Of a DNA stretch of 64,000 bases, positions 25,500 through 37,234 are shown one piece after another. A program made the translations under genes and the position numbers. Numbering within the stretch: position 1 is the stretch's first letter; the number at the start of each line of letters is the position of its first letter. This stretch comes from Macrotis lagotis (lineage: Eukaryota; Chordata; Mammalia; Peramelemorphia; Peramelidae), in contig NC_133659.1 in the NCBI RefSeq assembly GCF_037893015.1, positions 16,602,746 to 16,666,745 of the forward strand, written 5' to 3'. The notes beneath the pieces are model-generated. The model was not told the DNA's origin, ran no database searches, and saw nothing but the letters and a program-made list of their open reading frames with translations.

Positions 25500-26060
25500 T
25501 AAAAATAGCCCAAAAGAAGTTGCCTAGATATGCCAACATATTTACAGTATTAAAGAACAAAGTAAATGTCCATTAACTAGGGAATAAACAAAGTCAATGC
25601 CCAGCAATTGGGGAATGGCTAAACAAATTGTGGTAAATGAATGCGATGGAATATTATTACTTGCTGTAAGAAACCATAATTATGATGGATACAGAAGTAT
25701 CCAGGATATGAACTGATACAAAGTTCAGCAAGCAGAGCCAAGAAAACCATATACACAATGATTACAAGAATGTAAATGGAATGAACGTTGAAAAAATAAT
25801 TGAAGATGAATGTTGTGAAGTCATAATGACCAAACTTGACCTCAGAGAAGAGAAATGCTAAGGCAGCTTCCTCCCTTCTGTATTGAGGTAGGGAAGTATG
25901 GGTTCAGAAAGTTGTGTATAATGATCAAAATTCAATACTTTGGATAGTTTTGCTGAATTAGTTCTCCTTTCTGTTTTATTCCATCTTTTATTATTATTAT
26001 TGATGGAAAATGTGAGGGGAAGAAATGGAGAAATAAAACAAAAAATGTTGGTGATGTAAA
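25500..26060 (+). repeat. L1 fragment, ORF2 end and 3'UTR
   Basis: GCAATTGGGGAATGGCTAAA, CAAATTGTGGTAAATGAATG and GATGGAATATTATTACTTGC are typical; it ends near a degenerate A-rich tail. Confidence 0.82.
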
Positions 26061-27257
26061 AGAGGTATAAATTTAATTTTATCTTTTTAAAAGAATATAG
26101 ACTTTAAATGGAAAAAATAAGGGCTCTTTTGCCTCCCCTTCCAAGAGCCTACAGAAGTCTTTCACTTCAGTAGAACAAACCTGATGTGATTTAAGGGGCA
26201 TTGTTTAGGACAAAGTATTCCTCTCACAACTGAAATTGCACCAACAAAAGATTTATTTGGGTGAGCAGTTGTCCGTAGTTAACAGAAGGGAGTAAGGAGT
26301 AAGGAGGATTAGTCGTGGGGACTGACTGAAAGAATAGCAGGGGAAAGAGCAACTTTAGTGTAATTTGGTTTAACCAGATCAGTTCACCATTCTTCTATCA
26401 TGTCACAGAGAACAAACACACTAAAGAAATTGAAATGTTGATAAGAGCAACAGTTCATGGTGAACTTGCACTATTTATGGGAATGAGGAGCTCAGTGACC
26501 AGGAAACGTGAAAGAGGGAAGGTCAAAGACCAGCACCATGGCTAAGGAGGTAAGAGGCACCAGATTGTGGTGAATGGTACAGAAAAAGTAGTCAAGGGGT
26601 CTCAAAGACAAGTGGTAGCTCAGCTCTGGGAGATAACATTTTCCCTTGAAATCCAAGAGAATGGAGAGCTCCATGGCCAAAGACCCCAAGCTGAAGGAAA
26701 GGGTCTATATGGATAAACCTGCCCTAGGGTAATTGTCTGGCAGTTCTACTGAAGTGGAAGGCTACTCTAAGTTCCTGGAAAGGGAGACAAAAGATGATTT
26801 GTTCCATTTAGGTCTGGATCCCTTTTGAAAGTCCTCTTTGCTTTCACTGACTGTAAAACTGTGAGATTTGGTAACCAGAGGGAGGCTGGGAACAGAGAGA
26901 ACAGAACAATTAAAACAAAGCTACTGCGTTGCATTCCTTACTTCCCTAAGAAAATTTCTTCCATGCCAAGATGAAGAGGTTTTTGTCAAAGGACACCTAT
27001 GTGCTTTACAGACTTCTAAGTCTGATTTTGTGGAAAGGGACCTCCCTCAACACCCCCAGATCACAACTGTCAGGCCTTTTCTTATTCCAGCTATAGGTCA
27101 ACCCAGATGACCTATGAGTTTTTTCTCAATTCGGAGAATCTATGATGCTACGGTTGTGACTTGGGTTTGCTTTTACTGAAATTCCCTCAGTTCTAAACAA
27201 ACAATACTTTTGGGGAACAATCACCAAAAATGACAGCACCACAGAAAAGCCACCTAC

Positions 27258-27386
27258 CCGATGAGCTAATCCTCCAGGAACAATCGTCTTCACAATGACC
27301 CCGCTTGCCTTTCCGCCGACAATTCCAAAACCTAAGCCGGAGCCATCATTAACAAGTTCAACATCTTCCACGTGACCCCAGCAAAT
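27258..27386 (-). CDS. PATJ: PATJ coding exon 6 (PDZ2, first half, residues 239-281)
   Basis: A phase 0-0 exon of 43 codons: [20 protein letters not shown] then [27 protein letters not shown] at residues 255-258 is the binding loop of PDZ2. Nearly identical to human ([20 protein letters not shown]). Acceptor CAATGACAG|ATTTGC; donor CATCGG|GTAGGT. As in PDZ1, the intron falls after the GGLA.R turn. Confidence 0.96.
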
Positions 27387-27744
27387 CTGTCATTGAGAGC
27401 AAAAAGCCTCTGTTACAGTCTGGCCACCACCCACATTTCCAGAGGATTTTTCCTATATGGAGAGTAACTTCACACATTCAACAAATCCAACAATTAGTAA
27501 GATTGTTGAACAGCTACTATTTGCAAGGCAGTAAACATAAAGGATTAATAAGACAGAGTTCCTGCTTTCAAGGAACTGCCAACTTATTCAGTAGGGGAGG
27601 TAGAATATGGATACTATGGAGAAAGACAAGTAGACAAAGACATAGAAAGAGGAAGAGAAAGGCAAAGAGACAAAGACATGGACAGAGATAGGCAGACAGC
27701 AAACAGAAAGTTGACTAGGTCACATTTATATCGAGGACTAATAA

Positions 27745-28048
27745 AGTTTGTCCTTCATTTTAAAGACCATGACATCAGGGAGGTGATGATATGCCAAGCA
27801 TACGAATGGGATTTGAGTGAGGAGGGGCTGTGCTAAGTCACCAGTCTCACTTTCTCCTCCAGAGCCATCTGGGTCCAGTGGCCAGATAGGAATCAGGACA
27901 ACTGGAAATGGCCCTGGATGTGAGGCAATCAGGATTAATTGACTTGCCCAAGGTCACATAGCTAGTAAATGTCTGAGGCTGGATTTGAACTCCTGTCCTC
28001 CTACATCTAAAGCCAGTTGCTCTATTCACTGCACCATCTAGCTGCCCT
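27745..28048 (-). repeat. Long SINE variant
   Basis: Nearly complete from GTTTGTCCTTCATTTTAAAG (3' end) to CACCATCTAGCTGCCCT (5' end). Confidence 0.85.
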
Positions 28049-28219
28049 ATGGAATTCAAATATGAAAGATGGGTAGTATTTTGACAGGCAAAGATCCAGA
28101 AAGTATTATAGGGAGGCAGTTAAGCCTGTGCTGGTGAACAGTGGAAAGGTGAGATATAGGAAATGCATTGGACACAGCTGCATCCTCCAGTCCCAAGAAG
28201 GCTTAAATAAAAATTTAGG

Positions 28220-28370
28220 CAATGGAGGGGCAGCTAGGTGATGCAGTGGATGGAACCTTGGTCTTGGAGTCAAAATGTCCTGAGTTCAAATTTGGTCTCA
28301 GATGCTTAATAATTACGTAGCTGAATGACCTTGGGCAAGTCACTTAACCCCACAGCCTTGCAAAAAAAAG
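28220..28370 (+). repeat. tRNA-SINE
   Basis: Target duplication AATTTAGG (28212-28219, 28371-28378). Confidence 0.9.
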
Positions 28371-28724
28371 AATTTAGGTGACAGAGAGTCACAATAGGTG
28401 TGCTGCACAGACAAATTGATGTGTGTGAAGGGACTGGAGGCAGGAGAAACAATGGGGAGGTCATTTTTAAATTCCACATGTGAGATGAAAGGATCTGTCA
28501 CCAGGAAGAGAAAAGAGACACATTTTGATACCTTGATCCAACTTCCATTGAAAATATGCAACACATTCTAGGAACTCAGTTGCCTGTCATGACAGCAGGT
28601 AGGCAACCAATGCAAAATCTCACACCTTCACCCTTATTGCTTAATGGACAGGCTATGATAGCAAACAGGAAGTTAAAAGTTATCTAAAGGAAATAATCTA
28701 CTTTCTTTAAAAATGTATATTCTA

Positions 28725-28880
28725 GGGGAAACTAGGTGACACAGTGGATGATAAGAGCACCAGCCCTGGAGTCAGGAGGACCTGAGTTCAAATTCCACAT
28801 CAGACTCTTAATACTTACATAGTGTGTGACCTTGGGTAAGTCACTGAACCCCATTGCCTCATCTTTTGTTTTTTTAAAAT
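28725..28880 (+). repeat. tRNA-SINE
   Basis: Full-length, with a small insertion in the A box (GGATGATAAGAGCACC). Confidence 0.88.
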
Positions 28881-29004
28881 GGCAGAGATATGAGAGGAAA
28901 AGAAAATAGATTTTTGTTCAGGAAAACTAAAAAAAAAGAAAAAAGATTCTTTGCAAAGAATAAAAATTAAAAATAATTCAACATCAAGCAAAAACTAATC
29001 TCTA

Positions 29005-29118
29005 GGGCAGCTAGAGTGAGGAGGACCTAGTTCAAATCTGGCATCAGATAGTTGATACTTACTTGTGTGACTTTGGGCAAGTCACTTAACCCCATTGCCC
29101 CACCAAAAAACCCCCCAA
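29005..29118 (+). repeat. tRNA-SINE, internally deleted
   Basis: Head joins directly to GAGGAGGACCTAG, losing the A box and about 35 bp. Confidence 0.82.
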
Positions 29119-30216
29119 CAATAACTATTCTGACTATAGACAGCAGCAAGAAAGAGAGAATCCTTCCCCCATTTTCTAATGTAGTAATAACTACAATTCA
29201 GTCACAAATTGGAGAGCCCATCTAATCTGACTCAGACTTAAAGAAGAATCCAAACTGTATCTCTGACAAGTACCCAGTCAGCCTTGGGTGGAAAAGCTTG
29301 GATGCCCTGCCAGGGCAGCCTAAGTCACTGACTGGAGCTCTAGCTGATGAGAAGTCTCATGACAGTAAATCTACAACTGTTTCTATAAATCAGGGTCCCT
29401 AGTTTGGCCGTTTGGGGCCAAGCAGAATAATTCTGATTCTGATTCCATGGCAGACTAATGACTCATTTTCTTAAGAATAGCTCAATTTGTCTTCTGAAAC
29501 TCAACAAACAAAAGACTTGTCAAAGTGAGTTACGCAAGACCTTCTGGGAAAAAATAGCAAGGAGAAGGTGGGGGGGAGTTCTTTATTTATCCTACCTACA
29601 TGAAAATGCTAACTGCTTTTAGTGAAGTCAGATCTCACCTTATAGACTAACAAATTGTGGGACACTGGCAAGAAAATTTACCTCTCTAGACCTCCCTTTC
29701 TTAGTCTCTAAAATGAGAGAATTGTGCAGATTCCAGATCTAAATCTATGATACAATCAAAATTTCTCTCCCTTTTCTCCAAAGACTCCAGGTCAACCAAC
29801 TTCCTCTCCACCCAAAACTAAGAATGCAGGGTGCCAGGAGGAACATCTGAGTTGAGGCTTGATTGACTTTGGTGAGCAAGGTAACTGTCCCTCCCTAGAT
29901 ACTTAGAGCAATTCCTCCACAACCTAATCAACTGCCTGGCCCCTACTGCATTCTTCTTTCCTTTTTCTCCAGTTCTGAACCAGAAGCATGATAAAATAAA
30001 CAGTCAAGTCCTGGGACGGGGTGTGTCAATCTTCTCTACATTCCACAACAAAGTGTGCTGTTTCCTTCATTTGAAGGTAAGGGTGCAGTGACTTTCTTTG
30101 CTTTTCTGCACATGCTAATTCACTTAAAAAAATCCTTTTTACACAGTCATTAATGAAACAAGAATTCTTTAGAAAGAGTTATTCACTTGAGCCACTCTTC
30201 CCATTTTCTTACTCAC

Positions 30217-30412
30217 TTTTTCTGGAGGGTTAGTATCACCCAGACTTGTTGAACTTTGGCCTGCCCATTGTCTCGAACCCCTGGCGACCACCAACCTCAG
30301 TGATCCCGTACACTGCTGAAGTAGGGCAATAGCCTGTTGATGAGTCATGTTCCTGTCCAGAAGGGTATGGTTGATGGCCAGGATTTGGTCATTTTCCCTA
30401 AATCGTTGATCC
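30217..30412 (-). CDS. PATJ: PATJ coding exon 5 (PDZ1, second half, residues 173-238)
   Basis: Encodes [39 protein letters not shown] and a variable tail [26 protein letters not shown] is helix B of PDZ1; its first residue is His, the signature of class I PDZ domains that bind S/T-x-hydrophobic C-termini. The tail after VVARG is Ser/Thr-rich linker and less conserved. Acceptor TATTTCTAG|GGATCA; donor GAAAAA|GTGAGT, exit phase 0. 140+196 nt with the previous exon keeps frame. Confidence 0.94.
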
Positions 30413-31134
30413 CTAGAAATAGGGAAAAGACATTTTTCTTTCTGTTAAGAGGCTCATTAACTTCCCAGAGGAAAATGCACAAAACCCAATGCAGGCAACC
30501 TCCACATTCAGCAGGTTGCTACCCAGTTCTTTTGTTTATTACACTGTTTCAATTAAAGACTACAACTTAACACTTCAGAATGTTTTTTCATCAGAACACA
30601 CATTAACTAATTAACACAAGTTACACTGTGTGCATCCTGCAAATTGTTAAATTATTGGGGGTTTTTTAAAAAAGACATTTGGTTTTTAAGGTAAACAAAC
30701 ACAATGCCAGCCCTTCTATTAGAAGGTGTTCACCACACCCACACAATCTGTTTTCTCACCACTGCCTCCAAAAAACCACCCCCAACCTGCTAAGATGTGG
30801 CTTCAATTGTTAGGCTGAAACGACTCCATACAGTCAAAAGCATCCTCCTGACTCAATTCAGCCAACTTTTCTTGGTCCTCCCATTCCCTGATCTCCCTCT
30901 AGCCTCTGGCATTTGTTGACTTATTCAACCTTCCTCTAAAATGCTCTTCCAAAATGAATTCTGGGGAACTACACTGTTAATCTCCTATCTCGCCAACTCC
31001 CCCTCATCAGTCTTATTCTCTGGTTCTATATTCATCTCTCTTTGTTTTTCTCATTTGTGAATTCTATACCTTTGGAAACCACATCCATGCTGGGATTATT
31101 ACTTCTTAACAAGAACTTAATCACCAACCAATGG

Positions 31135-31380
31135 GTCACTAAGTGCCTCAGTAGATAATATTGGGCCTGGAGTCGGTGACTTTCCAAGTTTAAATCTGAC
31201 TTCAGACTCTTACTAGCTGTGTGACCCTGGGCAAGTCACTTAATCCTGTTTGCTTTGGTTTTCTCATCTGGAAAATGAGTTGGAGCCAGAATTGGCAAGC
31301 CCCTCCTGTATTATTGCCAAGAAAATTCTAAATGAGGTCATGAAAAGTCAGACTTGACTGAACAACTATCACAGGCTAAG
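31135..31380 (+). repeat. RTE-tailed SINE (MAR1 type)
   Basis: tRNA/MIR-like front, then TTGCCAAGAAAATTCTAAAT, GAGGTCATGAAAAGTCAGAC and TTGACTGAACAACTATC, a tail shared with RTE/BovB LINEs. Family used again at nine other places. Confidence 0.75.
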
Positions 31381-31699
31381 TGGTCATCTAACTTCTTCCG
31401 AAGACGTTAAATGAGGTGAAATCCACTGTGACCCCCAAATCGTTCAGAAGCCTTTCCCTTCCTACAAGATGCTTAAATCTCTCCAGGCAGCTTCCTTAAC
31501 CTCTGGACTCTGGATTCTGCCTTCTGGGGACAAGCAGAACTTGTTTGTTCAACTACTTCAGCTCCGAAGATAGAGGCAGAAGTGACTCCAAGGCAATCTA
31601 AACCAATTCCCTCATTTTACAGATCAGAACAATTGAATCCAGGAAAAGTCCAAGAGACTAGAAGAAATATAATGGGAAAGGCAAGGGATCAATAAAGCA

Positions 31700-31865
31700 T
31701 TGTTTTAAAAAATGATCATGGCATTATACCTGTATAATCTTCATCAGATTACTTGCTGTCTTCGGGAGGTGGGAGGGGGAAAGAAGTGGGACTCAGAACT
31801 ACTGTGAATGTTCTTGTCTATTTAATGAATTTGAACATTAACTAGATTAATTATTTTTTAAAAAA
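31700..31865 (+). repeat. L1 3' end, short
   Basis: CAGATTACTTGCTGTCTTCG, GAGGTGGGAGGGGGAAAGAA and an AT-rich tail. Confidence 0.65.
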
Positions 31866-31890
31866 ATGAGTGGCCATCAATAAGCCTTAC

Positions 31891-32030
31891 CTGTCTGCTA
31901 TGCTTCCTGGTTGGACTTCCTTCACAAAGAGATCAATGCCTCCTGTGTTCTGCCTTCTTACAGTCACCACGCTGAATCCTAGACCTCCAGTGGATGGCTT
32001 TGCTATATCTATATATTCAATCTGTCTGCC
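31891..32030 (-). CDS. PATJ: PATJ coding exon 4 (PDZ1, first half, residues 127-172)
   Basis: Encodes [20 protein letters not shown] and on to [12 protein letters not shown]. The carboxylate-binding loop GGLGF falls at residues 141-145 between strands A and [13 protein letters not shown] is the strand C/D region. The exon splits the PDZ fold: its end (GCAGACAG|GTAAGG) leaves two bases of an Arg codon, completed by the next exon. Acceptor CCCAATAG|GGCAGA. Confidence 0.95.
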
Positions 32031-32173
32031 CTATTGGGGAGAGAGAAAAAAGGCCACAGTTTAACATTGAACTAGCTCTGAAACAGCACTTTGATATCTG
32101 GGAAAACCCCACATCGTGATTCTTACTAAAAATCAAATCCAGGGCATGTCAGTCTCAAGAATGTTAGGAGACT

Positions 32174-32335
32174 GGGGGCAGCTAGGTGGCACAGTGGATA
32201 GAGCACTGGCCGTGGAGTCATGAGGACCTGAGTTCAAATCCAAGCTCAGACACTTAATAACTACCTAGCTGTGTGACCTTGGCCAAGTCACACTTAACCC
32301 CACTCATTACCTTAAATAAATAAAAGTATTAAAAG
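32174..32335 (+). repeat. tRNA-SINE
   Basis: Target duplication AGAATGTT (32158-32165, 32336-32343). Confidence 0.92.
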
Positions 32336-33019
32336 AGAATGTTCTGAAACCTCAGGGAATTGGGGAGGCATTTTGATATTTTGATCCCATGATGAGCTGA
32401 ACCCCAAGAGAGAGAACAACTCTCAGAGGTGATATTGTTTACTAGTGCACGTTTTCCACATTTTTGCAGACATCTTCAAAATGTTATGGATTGGTTTTTC
32501 CCTATGGATTTCTTACTAAAAATTCTCTTTGGTTGCATTTTCACAGAGGCAAAGTGTCTGAGGCTTTAAATCCTCGATGTGCTAGCTTTTGACTCAAGTC
32601 AAAGCATGAAGCATCTTAGGAGAGCATCCTGTTTTTAACCCCAATGACAAGTTCATATTGCTCTTCTAGGACAACCTAAAAGTGGGTTTTATCTTAAATG
32701 CCTTGGCTCCAGTCTTCATTGCCAAGGATTTTATTAACTCCTTTAATAGCACACTACCTGAAAGAATAGCATTCTACCACTCTAACAAAGAAAGACCCAA
32801 AAATGAACTGTTGAACAATAAAACAAATGGAATCAGGTGACAATGCTAAGGGATTCTGGTTTAAGTGGCTCTTTTAAAATGAATGAATTTGCTATCTGAT
32901 TTGTCCTTATCTTTCAAATCAGTCTCCATTAGTAAACTGAAGCTCAGAGGCAAAAGGTTTATTCAGTGACTTCAAATGAGGAATAAATCTGGTTCCAAAT
33001 ATCAAAAATCAATAAGTAC

Positions 33020-33175
33020 GGGGCGGCTAGGTGGCACAGTGGATAGAGCACCGGCCCTGGAGTCAGGAGGACCTGAGTTCAAATGTGACCTCAGACACTT
33101 AATAATGACCTAGCTGTGTGGCCTTGGGCAAGCCACTTAACCCCATTTGCCTTGCCAAAAACAAAAACAAAAAAA
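33020..33175 (+). repeat. tRNA-SINE
   Basis: Target duplication AATCAATAAGTA / AATCACTAAGTA. Confidence 0.93.
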
Positions 33176-33271
33176 AAATCACTAAGTATAAGTGAAAAGA
33201 GAACTCAGACAAAAGGGATACTTGAGACATTTCCTCAGCCCTTGAATATAGTTTTTAATATATTTTTTTAG

Positions 33272-33424
33272 GGTTTTTTTTGCAAGGCAATAGGGTTAAG
33301 TGACATGTGACATGCCCAAGGTGACACAGCTAGGGAATTACTAAATGTCTGAGTTCACATTTGAACTCAGGTCCTCCTGACTCCAGGGCCGGTGCTCTAT
33401 TCACCACGCCACCTAGCTGCCCCC
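33272..33424 (-). repeat. tRNA-SINE
   Basis: Includes a small internal duplication (GTGACATGTGACATGCCC). Inverted relative to the copy 100 bp upstream. Confidence 0.92.
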
Positions 33425-33984
33425 GTTGAACATAGCTTTTAAAAGCGCGTCAACTCCATTCTTCCCAATCTTGTTTTATTTAATAGGATTTGAAGAGAAG
33501 AGGCCTAAAGGAAGGAGAAATCAGATCCCTTCTCAGAGACAGATTACAGGCAGTTTCCCCTTCTTCAGAATCTGTTCCATTCTCTCCTCCCAGCTGCCCA
33601 GGTATACTATGGTGCTAGGCAATAGAAAAAAAGGTTCTCACGCCATTCATGGAAGAACAAGGTTAGACAGTTTAGGCTCCAATTCAGTTTGAGAAAAGGT
33701 TTCCATTCTATTCCCCTATAGCCACAATTGCTACTAAAGCAAAGACATGAAAAACTATGAGATTATCTGTTAAAATAAAGTTGTCAAATCAACCAAATAT
33801 TTATTAAATCTTTTAAAATTTTGCTTGAAGGATTGGCTCTCTGGAAGAGGCAAAAGGGAGAGATAAAAGGAGAAATGTAGTGGCTAGATGAGCAATTAAG
33901 CACTTCCCACATGGCAGGGTAGGCAGCCACGGGGTATAGACCTCTGTGTATGAAGTCAGGAAGACTCATCTTACTGTGTTTACA

Positions 33985-34325
33985 TCTGGCCTCAGACACT
34001 TACTAGCTATGTGACCCTGGGCAAGTTACTTTTCCCTATTTGCCTCACTTATTCATCCATAAAATGAACCAGAGGAGGAAATGGCAAACTACTCCAGTAG
34101 CTTTACTGAGAAAACTCCAGGAGCAGCTAGGTGGCATAGTGGATAAAGCACCGGCCCTGGAGTCAGGAGTGCCTGGGTTCAAACCCGGTCTCAGACACTT
34201 AATAATCACCTAGCTCTGTGGCCTGGGGCAAGCCATTTAAGCCTATTGCCTTGCAAAACCTAAAAAAAGAAAAAGAAAACTCCAAAAGGTTTCACAAAGA
34301 GTCGGACATAATTAAAAACAGTTAC
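33985..34325 (+). repeat. RTE-tailed SINE split by a younger SINE
   Basis: Front half to 34119, tail TTTCACAAAGAGTCGGACAT from 34285. Confidence 0.82.
34120..34274 (+). repeat. tRNA-SINE inside the RTE-tailed SINE
   Basis: Perfect target duplication GAAAACTCCA (34110-34119, 34275-34284) within the host SINE. Confidence 0.94.
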
Positions 34326-34424
34326 AACACATACAGTTCTAAGCAATAAGGTGGATGGAGGGTGGGTGGGGCAGTACAGGATGGTCCCCAGGAAGAAAAT
34401 TCCCATACTCAAGCCCACATAAAT

Positions 34425-34665
34425 TATTGAGTTTATATGTTCTTGTTTAGTCAGGCATCTCTGACTCCTCATGACCCCATTTGGAGTTTTCTTGGCAAAG
34501 TCTCTGGAGTGATTTACCATTTCCTTCTCTAACTCATTTTACAGATGAGGAAACTGAGGAACACAGGGTAAAGGGAGTATGGTCCAGGGTCATCCATCTA
34601 GAAAGCATCTGAGGATGGATTTGAACTTCTTGAATCTAGACCCCAGTGTGCTATCCTATGCCCCG
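34425..34665 (-). repeat. RTE-tailed SINE
   Basis: GACTCCTCATGACCCCATTT, GGAGTTTTCTTGGCAAAG and ACAGATGAGGAAACTGAGG; full-length. Confidence 0.82.
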
Positions 34666-34836
34666 TTAACTGTCCCCCCAAATATAAAATGGGAATTTTA
34701 ATCTATCTGGCTATTTATGAGTAGGGCCTCCCTCCCAGGGTTTTTGTAAGGATCCAGAAGTGTTTATTTATTTCAGTATGTTAAACTAAATGGGATCACT
34801 AACACAAAAACACAAATCTCTTCAACATTCATTCTA

Positions 34837-34979
34837 GGGGGTAATGGCACAGTGGATAAAGCATTAGTCCTGGAGTCAGGGGGACCTGAGTTCAAACTTG
34901 ACCTCAGACACTTAATGATTACCTAATTATGTGACCTTGGGCAAGTCACTTAACCCCATTGCCTTGCCAAAAAAAAACC
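34837..34979 (+). repeat. tRNA-SINE
   Basis: Target duplication CATTCATTCTA (34826-34836, 34980-34990); A box region shortened. Confidence 0.93.
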
Positions 34980-35253
34980 CATTCATTCTATCAGAAGAAA
35001 ATATTTGTGCATATAAACAAAAACAATTAATATAACATAATTTTGCAGAAGGATGGCATCTGAGGCAGGGGCTGTTGAGGAAAGCTTCATGGTATTGAAC
35101 TAAACACAGACAATAGCTAGGGATTCCAAGAAGGGAGATATGAGAAGCCAGCACATTCCAGGCCTAGAAGTACCCAATGCAGGAGTTAGGAAATGGAGAA
35201 CCGGGGGGAGGGTGGTATATAATCTCTATGTAACAAGATGTGACTTGACCTAC

Positions 35254-35442
35254 CTGTGCCATTTGTTGGATGACAGAGTTAAATTCCTCATTTCCTGATC
35301 TTGGAGTCCAAGGAAACACTGCAGATGAGTTAGTAAAGGTTGTGTGGGCATTCCCATTAGCAATTGAGCTGTCAGTGAAGACTAGTAAACCTTTCCTTGA
35401 AAAATCAAAATTGGCCGAGCAATCTGAAGGAATGTGGCTAAG
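35254..35442 (-). CDS. PATJ: PATJ coding exon 3 (L27-PDZ1 linker, residues 64-126)
   Basis: A phase 0-0 exon of 63 codons. It encodes [20 protein letters not shown], a Ser/Thr/Asn-rich middle, and [21 protein letters not shown]. The conserved ends match human PATJ ([20 protein letters not shown] and NSVIQQMAQ); the middle is divergent. No known fold; it is the flexible linker between the PALS1-binding L27 and PDZ1. Acceptor CTCTCTCAG|CTTAGC; donor GCACAG|GTAGGT. Confidence 0.94.
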
Positions 35443-35746
35443 CTGAGAGAGTGAGAGAACAATCCAATCATTTCAAAACCTGCTGAAAAGTTCATGCATT
35501 GACTGTTTTTTCTGTTGCTATTATATGTTTATTTTATTCATTTTATTTTCAACTTAAACAATAAAACAAATATTTCCATAACATAGTTGAATAGAGAAAA
35601 ATTTGCATATGAAACTGTAAATCTATTATGTACAATTTACTATTCCTTTTAAAAACATAATAAAACTATCATGTAATTCCATCCCACCTTTTTTTTTCCC
35701 TTCTCCCTCCCATCCCATTAACTTAGAAGAGAATTTTTGGTATTTT

Positions 35747-35896
35747 TTTAGAGGTTTTTGGTAAGGTAAACAGGGTTAAGTGGCTTGCCCAAGGCCACAC
35801 AGCCAGGTGATTATTAAGTGTCTGAGACTGGATTTGAACCCAGGTACTCCTGACTCCAGGGCCAGTGCTTTATCCACTACGCCACCTAGCCGCCCC
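35747..35896 (-). repeat. tRNA-SINE
   Basis: 16-bp target duplication GAATTTTTGGTATTTT / GATTTTTTGGTATTTT. Confidence 0.94.
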
Positions 35897-36329
35897 GATT
35901 TTTTGGTATTTTGCAAACAGAGCTAACAGACTAGGTATATTACCTGGTCTGTTTGATTTCCCTTTGGATACCAGGGATCATAGAACTAAAAGTTGCCCTG
36001 TCTAATTCCTTCATTTTACAGAGCAAATCACTCCCTGAGAAAGGTGGGACAGTTTTCTCAATATCATCAAAGGCAATCATCATGAGGTCACTTTAATAAA
36101 AAATCCATAATAATCTACTATCTAGCAATATTTTCATGTCAATCAAAGGTAAGAATGGACTGTGATCTTCATCATTGAAGGCAAATTCCCAAAGAATGGG
36201 AAGACATATCTATTTGTATATTTAAATGTGAATATAAGAGGCAGCACAATTCCAGGTAACTCTCTAGCTCTTAAGCTTCAGAGCAATTACAGATGCCCCA
36301 GGACCCCATCCAAAAGTCAAAGGACTAGG

Positions 36330-36478
36330 GCAGCTAGGTGGCACAGTGGATAGAGCACCGGTCCTGGAGTCAGGAGTACCTGGGTTCAAATCTGACCTCA
36401 GACACTTAATAATTACCTGGCTGTGTGGCCTTGAGCAAGCCACTTAACCCTATTTGCCTTGCAAAAAAAATTTTTTTA
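36330..36478 (+). repeat. tRNA-SINE
   Basis: 17-bp target duplication AAAAGTCAAAGGACTAG (one mismatch; 36313-36329, 36479-36495). Confidence 0.94.
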
Positions 36479-36857
36479 AAAAGTCAAAGCACTAGAAAGC
36501 AGATATCTCAGATCCTAGCCCCACTACAAATGGCATTCTTCTTGACTCACTTCTCTGACAATGGATAACATGAGATTCAAGAGGAGAATGTGATTGGAAA
36601 CCTGATTTGGGGACATCTTAGACAACTTCCTAACAACTAGCTCTAGCTGGGATGACCCATTAGGCCAACATAATGGCAGCTTTTTAAGTAGAACTAGGAG
36701 GAAAAGCCATTGCGCAAGCTATGGTGAGCCTCATGCCTCATCCTTCCAATTTGTTGATCCCAGCCCACCACTTCACCCAATCAAAACATCCTAAAATCAA
36801 TCTAGATACTCCCTGTTAAAATCAAGTCAATAGAAAAGCCCATGGGTGGGAACCCAC

Positions 36858-37024
36858 CTGTCCTTTCAGCTGTCTGATGGATTGCTGAATTGTAAGTATC
36901 TGGTTGAAGAGGGGGCTTTTCAGCATCTCACAAAACAAGGTCAGACTCTCATTCTGGGAGGTGTCACCCCTCTCATGCAATTTCATTTGTAGCCGGTCAA
37001 GGACCTGCAGAATCTGCAGTTTAT
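36858..37024 (-). CDS. PATJ: PATJ coding exon 2 (L27 domain, residues 8-63)
   Basis: Reads [20 protein letters not shown] through SIRQLKGQ, the L27 domain that pairs with the PALS1 L27N domain and brings PATJ into the Crumbs complex. The heptad-like leucines ([14 protein letters not shown], then [17 protein letters not shown]) are the helices of the fold. Acceptor TTTTCTCTTACAG|ATAAAC; donor GGACAG|GTGGGT. Entry phase 1, exit phase 0. Near-identical to human in the second half ([20 protein letters not shown]). Confidence 0.95.
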
Positions 37025-37130
37025 CTGTAAGAGAAAATGGCAGATAAGAGTGGGATTCAGGTACCAATCTCCTTCCATCCCTTCCCTGATGACCCATAAC
37101 TCTGAAGTGAAATATAAATTGTATACATAC

Positions 37131-37185
37131 TTGCTGCAGGATTCTCAGGCATCTTGAACTGTTCCCTTCAACCAACCAGAGAAAT
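37131..37185 (-). CDS. PATJ: PATJ coding exon 1 (start codon, residues 1-7)
   Basis: The exon begins after acceptor TTTTTTTCCAAATCCATAG and ends at CAGCAA|GTATGT. ATG is at 37152-37150 in context CAAGATGC (A at -3). It carries 33 nt of 5'UTR (37153-37185) and 22 coding nt: MPENPAA plus one base. The peptide matches the human start MPENPAT. The split codon completes as Asn with the next exon (AAT) where I recall Asp in human. The intron to the next exon is only 106 bp. Confidence 0.88.
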
Positions 37186-37234
37186 CTATGGATTTGGAAA
37201 AAAAGTGAATCTAATAAATAATTATTCATACATG

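Larger units (their letters stand above)
20043..27257. other. PATJ intron between coding exons 6 and 7
   Basis: L1, L2, a CR1/L3-like block, two SINEs and a TG repeat are listed separately. Stretches 21760-22930, 24190-24760 and 26070-27240 show no repeat I can name; 26460-27110 has short open frames without similarity to anything known. Confidence 0.6.
27387..30216. other. PATJ intron between coding exons 5 and 6
   Basis: Four SINE copies in the 5'-proximal part of the window (27745-29118). From 29120 to 30210 there is unassigned DNA only. Confidence 0.6.
30413..31890. other. PATJ intron between coding exons 4 and 5
   Basis: Contains a possible L2-type fragment (30870-31110), an RTE-tailed SINE and a short L1 tail. 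The remainder is unassigned. Confidence 0.55.
32031..35253. other. PATJ intron between coding exons 3 and 4
   Basis: Five tRNA-SINEs and two RTE-tailed SINEs, one nested. 32340-33000 and 33430-33980 are unassigned. Confidence 0.6.
35443..36857. other. PATJ intron between coding exons 2 and 3
   Basis: Two SINEs with clear target duplications (35747-35896 and 36330-36478). The AT-rich block 35500-35720 and 36500-36850 hold nothing I recognise. Confidence 0.6.

Noticed and set aside
26460-27110. Short open frames in unassigned intron sequence as candidate genes or LTR remnant
   Set aside because: No protein similarity, paired ends or primer-binding site seen; too little to support a call.
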